Source: Candidimonas sp. SYP-B2681 (GTDB lineage Bacteria; Pseudomonadota; Gammaproteobacteria; Burkholderiales; Burkholderiaceae_B). From it: 64,000 nt of DNA. This document shows, one piece after another, positions 35,078 to 42,696 of the stretch; within the stretch, counting starts at the first letter, position 1, and the number at the start of each line of letters is the position of its first letter. The stretch covers positions 372,001-436,000 of the forward strand of contig NZ_RYDV01000003.1 of assembly GCF_003971065.1 (NCBI RefSeq), read 5' to 3'. Under the pieces are notes generated by a model, which was not told the DNA's origin, did not search any database, and saw only the letters and a program-made list of their open reading frames with translations. The position numbers were made by a program, and so were the translations under genes.

Positions 35078-36811
35078 ATGTCACAACGCCCTTACGAATC
35101 GCTTCGCAGCGCCCGTTGGTTTGCTCCCGATGATCTGCGCTCCTTCGGTCATCGCTCCCGTCTTATGCAAATGGGCTATGCGCCCGAAGATTGGGCCGGC
35201 CGCCCCGTTATTGCGATCCTTAATACGTGGTCCGATATCAACCCCTGTCATTCCCACTTCAAGCAGCGGGTCGAAGACGTAAAGCGCGGCATACTGCAAA
35301 GCGGTGGCTTTCCGATCGAATTGCCAGCGATTTCGCTATCGGAAAACTTCGTCAAGCCTACCACCATGCTTTATCGAAACATGCTGGCAATGGAAGCCGA
35401 AGAACTCTTGCGTAGCCATCCCGTCGACGGCGCCGTGCTCATGGGCGGATGCGACAAGACCACTCCCGGCCTGCTGATGGGCGCCATTAGCGCTGGCCTG
35501 CCTTGCATTTTTCTGCCTGCCGGCCCCATGTTGCGCGGGAATTGGAAAGGAAAGGTTTTAGGGTCCGGTTCCGATGCCTGGAAATACTGGGATGAACGCA
35601 GGGCCGGAAAAATAAGCAAAGTCGAATGGGTGGGCGTAGAGGGCGGAATCGCGCGCAGTGCCGGGACTTGCATGACGATGGGCACAGCCAGCACCATGAT
35701 GTCCATTGCAGAATCGATCGGCATGACGCTGCCGGGGGCTGCCTCCATCCCGGCGGCAGATTCGAATCACATACGCATGTCGGCAGAGTGCGGGCGCCGC
35801 GTGGTCGACATGGTATGGGAAGACCTGACACCGCAGCGCATACTGACTCGTGCCAGCTTTCTGAACGCCATCGTGGTGGCGATGGCCATGGGCTGCTCAA
35901 CAAACGCTGTCATTCATCTCGTGGCCATGTCGCGCCGCGCTGGCTGCGCGGTCAATCTCGACGACTTCGATGCGGCCAGCCGAAACATTCCCGTCATCGC
36001 CAACGTACGACCCAGCGGCGACACCTATCTGATGGAAGACTTCTTTTACGCCGGCGGACTACCGGCTCTCATGAATCGCCTGGGCGACCACCTGCAACTT
36101 GACCAATTAACGGTCAACGGCCGCAGCCTGGGCGAGAATATCGCTGGCGCCGAAGTGCACAATGACGACGTCATCCGCCCGTTGACGAATCCTCTTTACC
36201 CCGAAGGTGCCCTTGCCGTGTTACGAGGCAACCTGGCACCCTCGGGTTGCGTGATCAAACCCAGCGCCTGCGCACCTCAGCTGCTGCAACACACAGGCCC
36301 TGCCTTGGTGTTTGACGACTATCCCAGCATGAAAGAGGCCGTCGAAGACGAAAACCTTGATGTCACAGCCGAACATATCCTGGTTCTGCGCAACGCTGGC
36401 CCGCAGGGCGGTCCTGGCATGCCGGAATGGGGCATGTTGCCCATACCCACCAAGCTTTTGAAGCAAGGGGTACGAGACATGCTTCGCGTGTCCGATGCGC
36501 GAATGAGCGGCACCAGTTATGGCGCCTGCATATTGCATGTCGCACCCGAAAGCTACGTTGGCGGCAATCTGGCCTTGGTCAAGACCGGCGATCTAATCAC
36601 CGTCGACGTACCTGCCCGGCGTATTCACTTGGAAATCAGCGACGAAGAACTCGCACAGCGCCGCGCCGCCTGGACGCCGCCACCTAAGCGATTCGAGCGC
36701 GGTTATGGCTGGATGTTCTCCCAACATATCTTGCAAGCTGACTCAGGTTGCGATCTTGACTTTCTTGAAACCGAGTTCGGAGCCCCGAACAGCGAACCCA
36801 GCATCTATTAA
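35078..36811 (+). CDS. IlvD/Edd family dehydratase
   Basis: Iron-sulfur dehydratase of 577 residues, from the same family as dihydroxy-acid dehydratase and sugar-acid dehydratases. Three cluster cysteines are visible: SDINPCHSHF (about residue 57), MGGCDKTTPGLLMG (about 125) and SAGTCMTMGTAST (about 197). The overall pattern is closer to the L-arabonate/aldonate branch than to IlvD, but I cannot fix the substrate. Typical reaction: 2,3-dihydroxy acid to 2-keto-3-deoxy acid. The gene is followed 12 bases later by an RraA-like gene in the same operon, which suggests that the product is cleaved by an aldolase. Confidence 0.86.
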   Translation: MSQRPYESLRSARWFAPDDLRSFGHRSRLMQMGYAPEDWAGRPVIAILNTWSDINPCHSHFKQRVEDVKRGILQSGGFPIELPAISLSENFVKPTTMLYRNMLAMEAEELLRSHPVDGAVLMGGCDKTTPGLLMGAISAGLPCIFLPAGPMLRGNWKGKVLGSGSDAWKYWDERRAGKISKVEWVGVEGGIARSAGTCMTMGTASTMMSIAESIGMTLPGAASIPAADSNHIRMSAECGRRVVDMVWEDLTPQRILTRASFLNAIVVAMAMGCSTNAVIHLVAMSRRAGCAVNLDDFDAASRNIPVIANVRPSGDTYLMEDFFYAGGLPALMNRLGDHLQLDQLTVNGRSLGENIAGAEVHNDDVIRPLTNPLYPEGALAVLRGNLAPSGCVIKPSACAPQLLQHTGPALVFDDYPSMKEAVEDENLDVTAEHILVLRNAGPQGGPGMPEWGMLPIPTKLLKQGVRDMLRVSDARMSGTSYGACILHVAPESYVGGNLALVKTGDLITVDVPARRIHLEISDEELAQRRAAWTPPPKRFERGYGWMFSQHILQADSGCDLDFLETEFGAPNSEPSIY

Positions 36812-36823
36812 AGGAGCCATTAC

Positions 36824-37540
36824 GTGTCCCTGAATTCCGTTACTCGGCAGCAGCTTGCCACCATCAGCACCGCTACCCTATGTACGGCGCTGTTCAAGCG
36901 CGGTCTGCGCAATCAGTTCATCCAGGATGTGCGCCCGCTGAATGCTGACCTTCCCAATATGGTTGGTGTGGCGTACACGCTGCGCTATATCCCCGCACGA
37001 GAAGACTTGAATCCCATTACGGTCTTCCAGGACCGTCAGCACCCACAGCGGGTCGCGGTAGATCAATGTCCCGAAGGGGCTGTCCTGATGATAGACAGTC
37101 GTAAAGATGCGCGCGCCGCCTCGGCAGGATCTATTCTGGTGTCACGCCTGATGAAACGGGGCGCTGCCGGCGTCGTCACAGACGGGGGCTTCCGTGATTC
37201 ACCCGAGATAGCGCGCTTGCCCTTCCCTGCTTACCATAATCGCCCGTCCGCCCCCACCAACTTGACCCTGCACCAGGCGCTGGATATCAACGTGCCTATC
37301 GGTTGCGGCGACGTAGCTGTGTTTCCCGGCGACGTGATCGTGGGCGATGGCGAAGGTGTCGTCGTGATCCCGGCCCACTTGGCCGATGTAGTCGCAGCGG
37401 AAGCGGTGGAAATGACAGTTTACGAAGACTTTGTTACGGAAGCGGTGCTAAGCGGCCGGTCCATCATCGGCCTATATCCGGCAACCGACGAAAAATCGCG
37501 CGCCGATTTTGCCGCCTGGCGACAAGCAAAGGGCCGGTAG
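36824..37540 (+). CDS. RraA-like aldolase family protein
   Basis: Protein of 238 residues of the RraA/HMG-CHA aldolase (Methyltransf_6) family. The GTG start at 36824 is preceded by AAGGAG at 36811-36816. The stretch VTDGGFRDSPEI carries the Arg-Asp pair (RD) that binds the pyruvate enolate and the metal in 4-hydroxy-4-methyl-2-oxoglutarate aldolases. In databases such proteins are often called ribonuclease regulator RraA, but the operon with a dehydratase suggests retro-aldol cleavage of a 4-hydroxy-2-keto acid to pyruvate plus a second product. That role is inference. Confidence 0.8.
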   Translation: MSLNSVTRQQLATISTATLCTALFKRGLRNQFIQDVRPLNADLPNMVGVAYTLRYIPAREDLNPITVFQDRQHPQRVAVDQCPEGAVLMIDSRKDARAASAGSILVSRLMKRGAAGVVTDGGFRDSPEIARLPFPAYHNRPSAPTNLTLHQALDINVPIGCGDVAVFPGDVIVGDGEGVVVIPAHLADVVAAEAVEMTVYEDFVTEAVLSGRSIIGLYPATDEKSRADFAAWRQAKGR

Positions 37541-37579
37541 CCAACTCTGGTTTTCGTCAGTTAGCACTGATGGCAGTAT

Positions 37580-37612
37580 GCAGCGGGGCCGCCACAATGG
37601 CGGCCCCGCTGC
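37580..37612. terminator. Long GC-rich hairpin between convergent genes
   Basis: GCAGCGGGGCCGCC (37580-37593) and GGCGGCCCCGCTGC (37599-37612) form a perfect 14-base stem with a 5-base loop. It lies 40 bases after the RraA-like gene and 28 bases after (on the other strand) the Bug gene, so it could serve both. Confidence 0.75.
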
Positions 37613-37639
37613 ATTTGCTTCGACCCGTCGCCATAAAGG

Positions 37640-38611
37640 CTACTTGATCGCAATATTGTTGGCTTTGATGATCTTGTTATATACGAGAAAATCGTCGTTG
37701 ATTTTCTTCGTGAATTCCTCGGGGCTGGATCCTATCGGCAAGCCACCTTGGCTGATCAACTGCTCACTGAATTTCGTATCGGCAAGCACTGCCTTAACGT
37801 CTTGCGATACTTTGTCGACGATTGCTTTAGGTGTGCCAGCAGGCGCCACCAGCCCAACCCACGACACGGAGTTGTATCCTTCCAGGCCGCTCTCAGAAAT
37901 CGTCGGAAGGTCGGCAAACGTCGGGTAACGCTTAGCACTGGTTACTCCTAGCCCTTTAAGGGCCCCTTGCTTGACAAAGGGGCCGCTACCCATAACGGTA
38001 CCAAACGTCACATTGACCTGACCGCCTATCAGATTTGTCACGGCAGGCCCTTCTCCCGCAAACGGGACATGCGTCATCTTTACATCGGCAGCCTGTTGAA
38101 ACGCCTCGGCAGCAAGTTGCATGGAACTACCGGCCCCTGATGAACTAAAAAACAATTCGCCAGGCCGCTTCTTTGCGACATCGATCAGGTCTTTGACGGA
38201 ACCAATGCCTGATTTTGAGTTCACCACCAGAATCAAAGGCAGTTCAACGACTTGCGTAATGGGCGCGAAAGCGGTCTTCGGGTCATAAGGCAGCGTGTAC
38301 AGTGATGGATTGATGGATTGGGTTCCGATATTACCCATCATCAGCGTGTAGCCATCGGGCTTGGCCCGTGCAACTTGCGCGGCGCCAATTGTGCCTGCGG
38401 CACCGCTTTTGTTCTCAACCACTACCGATTGACCCCATAAGTCGCTTAGCTTTTGTGCCAGTAATCGAGTCGTTGTATCGGTGCCTCCTCCGGGGGAAAA
38501 TGGCACGACAATGGTTACCTGGCGAGACGGATATTTATTGGGCTCGGCGTGGGCATTGGCGAACGCCAAGCCTAAAGCCGCGACGGCAGTCAGCTTGAAT
38601 AAGATTTTCAT
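37640..38611 (-). CDS. Bug family tripartite tricarboxylate transporter receptor
   Basis: Periplasmic binding protein of 323 residues. The ATG at 38611 gives a clean signal peptide (MKILFKLTAVAALGLAFANAHAEP) and has GGGGAG upstream; the further 25 codons are not needed. Hallmarks: YPSRQVTIVVPFSPGGGTD, GQSVVVENKSGAAGTIGA, KPDGYTL, VAPAGTPKAIVDK. It probably captures the carboxylic acid degraded by the catabolic genes next to it, because it lies at the end of the island and has an operator-like site similar to the one in the divergent promoter. Substrate not determined. Confidence 0.9.
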   Translation of the reverse strand: MKILFKLTAVAALGLAFANAHAEPNKYPSRQVTIVVPFSPGGGTDTTTRLLAQKLSDLWGQSVVVENKSGAAGTIGAAQVARAKPDGYTLMMGNIGTQSINPSLYTLPYDPKTAFAPITQVVELPLILVVNSKSGIGSVKDLIDVAKKRPGELFFSSSGAGSSMQLAAEAFQQAADVKMTHVPFAGEGPAVTNLIGGQVNVTFGTVMGSGPFVKQGALKGLGVTSAKRYPTFADLPTISESGLEGYNSVSWVGLVAPAGTPKAIVDKVSQDVKAVLADTKFSEQLISQGGLPIGSSPEEFTKKINDDFLVYNKIIKANNIAIK

Positions 38612-38689
38612 TGTCTCCCCTAAGGCAGACTCCGTTCCCCGGGGCCTGCGCAAATTTATGTTGCGGTGGGAAACGTCCACGCGCATCCC

Positions 38690-38703
38690 ACTGATATATT
38701 ACT
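38690..38703. promoter_or_regulatory. Second operator-like site, upstream of the Bug gene
   Basis: ACTGATATATTACT matches the palindrome at 35014-35027 in 12 of 14 bases. It lies 79 bases before the Bug ATG. Next to it ACTATT and AATAGT form a second short inverted repeat (38701-38720). Confidence 0.45.
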
Positions 38704-38851
38704 ATTTCAACAATAATAGTATGCGGTGGCGGGCTTGGCTGACATAGGCGAAAACCCTCAAGTTGCCCTAAGGTGGTGGTCGGCCAAATGTATCGGAACT
38801 CTGTGTCGGCAATGACAGAACTGGGCGACTGATTATGGTTTCTTAGGTCGT

Positions 38852-39068
38852 TGCAGCGGGTCAGGGCCGGCCGGGTGAAAGATCGCTGCGGCCCGTGCTT
38901 CGCCGGGCTACCCGGGCAAGCGGCCTGACTCGGGGCGGTGCCGAACTCGCCCTCGCCAGGCCTCATGGCCTGTGCTTCGGACTCAGACAGACGGCCCCTT
39001 TTGTCCCCGACCCAGCCCGCTTGCCCGGCTTGCTCAAACTTTCACCCGGCCGGCCCTGACCCACTGCA
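38852..39068. repeat. Palindromic element with 30-base arms (about 217 bp)
   Basis: The arms at 38852-38881 and 39039-39068 are inverted copies that match in 29 of 30 bases. Inside, CCGGGCAAGCGG (38912-38923) pairs with CCGCTTGCCCGG (39017-39028), TCGGGG pairs with CCCCGA, and a CAGGCC-TCAT-GGCCTG hairpin (about 38957-38972) sits near the centre. The whole stretch is much richer in GC than its flanks and can fold as one long hairpin. It lies in a 643-base gap between the fumarase and Bug genes and contains no plausible gene. It may be a MITE-like or REP-like dispersed repeat or a structured RNA; no target duplication is evident. The remainder of this gap holds the Bug promoter region and the fumarase terminator. 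Confidence 0.85.
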
Positions 39069-39204
39069 CCGTACAGATGAATGGAATTGGACCGGTGCTG
39101 GTATAGAGGGTGCTTTAGCTTTCAAGGTGGGAGGCGAGTTGAAGTTGCGGTCAATACCGGTCATCGATGCAGCGCCGTGAATTTAAGTCGTCGGGCCCTG
39201 GGCG

Positions 39205-39232
39205 AAAAAAAACCGCTGACCAAGCAGCGGTT
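39205..39232 (-). terminator. Rho-independent terminator of the fumarase gene
   Basis: On the minus strand AACCGCTG and CAGCGGTT form an 8-base stem (39211-39232) with a CTTGGT loop, followed by a T run (39212-39205). It lies 22 bases after the fumarase stop codon. Confidence 0.88.
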
Positions 39233-39254
39233 CTTAAGGGTCAAGCGAAAGCGA

Positions 39255-40778
39255 TTAGACCGGCATCAGCGGGATTTCAGCGATGCGCGCTTTCCACTCT
39301 TTGGGGCCGGTTTCATGGACCGAGGTTCCGGTCGAATCTACGGCGACGGTTACGGGCATGTCTTTGACGTCAAATTCGTAAATGGCTTCCATCCCAAGGT
39401 CTTCGAAGCCTACGACTTTGGCGCCGCGAATCGCCTTGGAAACGAGGTAAGCCGAACCGCCCACAGCCATAAGGTAAGCCGAGCCATGACGACGTATGGA
39501 CTCGATGGCCACAGGACCGCGCTCGGCCTTGCCTATCATGGAAATCAGGCCGGTCTGTTCAAGCATCATGTCGGTGAACTGATCCATGCGAGTCGCCGTG
39601 GTAGGACCCGCGGGACCGACCACTTCGTCGCCGACAGGATCGACAGGTCCTACGTAATAGATGACACGATTGGTGAAATCGACAGGCAGTTTCTCGCCGT
39701 TTTGCAACATATCCTGAATACGTTTATGCGCGGCGTCGCGCCCGGTCAGCATTTTGCCGGACAATAATAAAGTCTGGCCGGGCTTCCAACTGGCGACTTG
39801 TTCTTTGGTCAGGGTGTTGAGGTCGACCTGCAAAGATTTGTTGTAGTCCGGGGCCCAATGCACGTCGGGCCAATCTGAAAGTGCCGGCGGGGTCAATTGG
39901 GCTGGCCCTGAGCCATCGAGTTCGAAATGCACGTGACGGGTTGCCGCGCAGTTGGGGATCATGGCCACAGGCTTGGATGCGGCGTGTGTCGGGAACGTAT
40001 GGATTTTAACGTCCAGCACAGTCGTCAGGCCGCCCAGGCCTTGTGCACCGATGCCCAGCGCATTCACTTTCTGGTAAAGCTCGATACGTAGTTCTTCCAG
40101 CTTGTTCTGCGGGCCGCGCTGCAATAGTTCGTACATATCGATGTCTTCCATCAACGACTGCTTGGCCATCAACATGGCTTTTTCCGCCGTACCGCCGACG
40201 CCTATTCCCAACATGCCCGGCGGGCACCAGCCGGCACCCATTTGAGGTACGGTTTTCAAGACCCAGTCGATTAGGGAATCGCTGGGATTGAGCATGGCGA
40301 ATTTGGATTTGTTCTCGGAACCACCGCCTTTGGCAGCTACCTGCACATCAACCTTATCGCCCGGAACCAGCTCGACGCTGACAATACAGGGCGTGTTGTC
40401 GCGCGTATTCTTACGAGTGAACAAAGGGTCGGTAAGAATCGAAGCGCGCAAGGGATTGTCGGGATTCAGATAGCCCTGACGCACTCCTTCGTCGCATAGA
40501 TCCTGCATGCTGCGCTGCGTGGCGAAGCGAACATTCATCCCTATCTTCAGAAACACATTGACCACGCCGGTGTCCTGGCAAATGGGGCGGTGGCCTTCGG
40601 CGCACATGCGTGAGTTGGTCAGGATTTGCGCAATCGCATCCTTGGCGGCCGGGCTTTCCTCGAGTTCGTAGGCACGGGCAAGATGCTGAATGTAGTCGGC
40701 AGGATGGTAGTAGCTAATAAACTGCACGGCGTCCGCGATGGACTGAATCAGGTCGTTTTCTGTGATGGTGATTGTCAT
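39255..40778 (-). CDS. Fumarate hydratase class I
   Basis: Iron-sulfur fumarase of 507 residues (single-chain FumA/FumB type), interconverting fumarate and malate in the TCA cycle. The cluster cysteines are in PICQDTGV (about residue 67), GAGWCPPGMLGIGVGG (about 184) and IPNCAATRHVHFELDG (about 277). The C-terminal beta domain (GKMLTGRDAAHKR, GPTTATRMD) is present, so alpha and beta parts are fused. Starts at an ATG at 40778 and ends in a strong terminator. It is separated by about 70 bases from an enoyl-CoA hydratase gene upstream. Confidence 0.95.
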   Translation of the reverse strand: MTITITENDLIQSIADAVQFISYYHPADYIQHLARAYELEESPAAKDAIAQILTNSRMCAEGHRPICQDTGVVNVFLKIGMNVRFATQRSMQDLCDEGVRQGYLNPDNPLRASILTDPLFTRKNTRDNTPCIVSVELVPGDKVDVQVAAKGGGSENKSKFAMLNPSDSLIDWVLKTVPQMGAGWCPPGMLGIGVGGTAEKAMLMAKQSLMEDIDMYELLQRGPQNKLEELRIELYQKVNALGIGAQGLGGLTTVLDVKIHTFPTHAASKPVAMIPNCAATRHVHFELDGSGPAQLTPPALSDWPDVHWAPDYNKSLQVDLNTLTKEQVASWKPGQTLLLSGKMLTGRDAAHKRIQDMLQNGEKLPVDFTNRVIYYVGPVDPVGDEVVGPAGPTTATRMDQFTDMMLEQTGLISMIGKAERGPVAIESIRRHGSAYLMAVGGSAYLVSKAIRGAKVVGFEDLGMEAIYEFDVKDMPVTVAVDSTGTSVHETGPKEWKARIAEIPLMPV

Positions 40779-40847
40779 GGTGTCTGTTCAACGTAAAAAG
40801 GCAGGCCACACAGACCTACCAAGGTTGCGGGCCAAGTGTTCAAAGCT

Positions 40848-41615
40848 TTATTTGCCGGTCCATACGGGCATGCGCTTTTCGGCGAAGGCAGTTGCCCCCT
40901 CTTTCGCATCAGCCGAGGTGAAGATATGGGCAATGCGCGGCCGCTGCAAATCGAACATATCGGCTTGGCGCCAGTCGCGCGAGTTGGTAACGATACTTTT
41001 GGCGGTCTGTACAGCCAGCGGGCCGTTTTGAGCAACTAAACGGGCCAGTGCCAGCGCGCCTTCTAATGCCTGGCCCGGCTCGACCAACCGGTTTACCAAG
41101 CCATAGCGATGGGCGCGCTCGGCGGGCAGCATCTCGCCGGTCAGCACTGCTTCCATGGCGATATGGTACGGGATACGGCTGGGCAAGCGGACCATACCGC
41201 CTGATCCAGGCACGATGCCGCGCTTGACTTCGGGCAAACCAAAATTGGCGTTGTTGGCGGACACGATCATGTCACATGCCAGGGCCATTTCGCATCCGCC
41301 AGCCAGCGCATAGCCTTCTACGGCGGCAATCAGCGGTTTGCGAGGGGGCTTTTCGCAAAGGCCTGCAAAACCGCGCCCTGCGACCAGGGGACGCTGGCCA
41401 TTGAGGGCGAATGCTTTCAGATCCATACCGGAAGAAAAGGTATTGCCGGCACCAGTAAGAATTCCGATGACGACGTCGTCGTTGGCATCAAGCTGATCGA
41501 AAGCCTTGGCCAGTTCATGTGCGGTTTCATAGTTGATGGCATTGCGTGCCTCGGGCCTATTGACCGTGATGATCTGGATGCGATCAATTATTTCCACTTT
41601 TACCAAGTCAGACAT
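40848..41615 (-). CDS. Enoyl-CoA hydratase/isomerase family protein
   Basis: Crotonase-fold enzyme of 255 residues. The start at 41615 (MSDLVKVEIIDRIQIITVNRP) fits the family, the open frame above it does not. The oxyanion-hole region (GNTFSSGMDLKAF and AVEGYALAGGCEMALACD) and catalytic Glu-region (GLPEVKRGIVPGSGG) are typical. It probably acts on a fatty or aromatic acyl-CoA; the precise substrate is unknown. Located between fumarase and glyQ, on the minus strand. Confidence 0.88.
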   Translation of the reverse strand: MSDLVKVEIIDRIQIITVNRPEARNAINYETAHELAKAFDQLDANDDVVIGILTGAGNTFSSGMDLKAFALNGQRPLVAGRGFAGLCEKPPRKPLIAAVEGYALAGGCEMALACDMIVSANNANFGLPEVKRGIVPGSGGMVRLPSRIPYHIAMEAVLTGEMLPAERAHRYGLVNRLVEPGQALEGALALARLVAQNGPLAVQTAKSIVTNSRDWRQADMFDLQRPRIAHIFTSADAKEGATAFAEKRMPVWTGK

Positions 41616-41787
41616 AGAGCAATCCCCAAAAAAAGCTGCGGCGCCGATTGCGCCTGTTAAAGATGGTCGATAACTCAATATCATACGACCAAATGCAAGA
41701 GGCCCCGAACCTGCGTCCTCCTTCTCCAGCGCGGAACCAGTTAAAATTGAAAAATTTTGCGGCTTTTCGCTTCACTGGCCTTCGCTC

Positions 41788-42696
41788 ATGCTCACATTTC
41801 AGCAAATAATTTTAACGCTCCAGCAATATTGGGATAAGCAGGGCTGTGCCCTGCTGCAACCCTACGACATGGAAGTCGGCGCGGGCACTTCGCACACCGC
41901 GACATTCTTACGCTCGATCGGACCAGAGCCATGGCGCGCAGCCTATGTGCAGCCATCGCGGCGTCCCAAAGACGGGCGCTACGGCGAAAACCCGAATCGT
42001 TTGCAGCATTATTACCAATATCAGGTGGTGCTGAAACCAGCGCCGACCGACATCCTGGACCTGTACATCGGCTCGCTTGTCGCCCTGGGCATCAATCCGC
42101 AAGAACATGACATTCGCTTTGTCGAAGACGACTGGGAAAACCCTACTTTGGGGGCGTGGGGATTGGGGTGGGAAGTCTGGCTAAACGGCATGGAAGTCAC
42201 GCAATTCACCTACTTTCAGCAAGTGGGGGGGCTGGACTGCAGCCCGACGACCGGCGAGATAACCTATGGCCTTGAACGGTTGGCAATGTATCTGCAAGGC
42301 GTCGAAAGCGTATACGACCTGGTCTGGACCGAAGGGCGCCAGGGCCAAAAAGTCTTCTATCGTGATGTCTTTCATCAAAACGAAGTAGAACAATCCACGT
42401 ATAACTTCGAGTACGCCTCGATACCTATGTTGCTGGCCCACTTCAACGATTATGAAGCCGAAGCCAAGCGCCTTATCGACGTGCCCTTGGCACTGCCTGC
42501 TTATGAAGCAACCCTTAAGGCAGCCCACACCTTCAATATGCTTGATGCCCGCGGCGCCATCAGCGTTACCGAAAGGGCTACCTACATTGGTCGCATCCGC
42601 AACTTGTCTCGCGCCGTTGCGCAGGCCTATTTTGATTCACGCGAGAACCTCGGATTTCCCATGCTTGTGAACTGCAATGGCACGGAGGCCAAATAA
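41788..42696 (+). CDS. glyQ: Glycyl-tRNA synthetase alpha subunit
   Basis: Catalytic alpha chain of the tetrameric (alpha2beta2) glycyl-tRNA synthetase, 302 residues. It begins [20 protein letters not shown] and has the class II motifs ([25 protein letters not shown] in part, [22 protein letters not shown] in part). Its stop overlaps the glyS start by one base (TAATG). The usual pair for most Gram-negative bacteria. Confidence 0.97.
   Translation: MLTFQQIILTLQQYWDKQGCALLQPYDMEVGAGTSHTATFLRSIGPEPWRAAYVQPSRRPKDGRYGENPNRLQHYYQYQVVLKPAPTDILDLYIGSLVALGINPQEHDIRFVEDDWENPTLGAWGLGWEVWLNGMEVTQFTYFQQVGGLDCSPTTGEITYGLERLAMYLQGVESVYDLVWTEGRQGQKVFYRDVFHQNEVEQSTYNFEYASIPMLLAHFNDYEAEAKRLIDVPLALPAYEATLKAAHTFNMLDARGAISVTERATYIGRIRNLSRAVAQAYFDSRENLGFPMLVNCNGTEAK

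Noticed and set aside
38938-39180. An 80-codon plus-strand frame inside and after the palindromic element.
   Set aside because: The codons follow from the GC-rich inverted repeats, with no ribosome site; probably spurious.
39081-39767. A 228-codon plus-strand frame running from the palindromic element into the fumarase gene.
   Set aside because: Most of it is antisense to the fumarase gene, whose protein is unambiguous; the translated product resembles no family.
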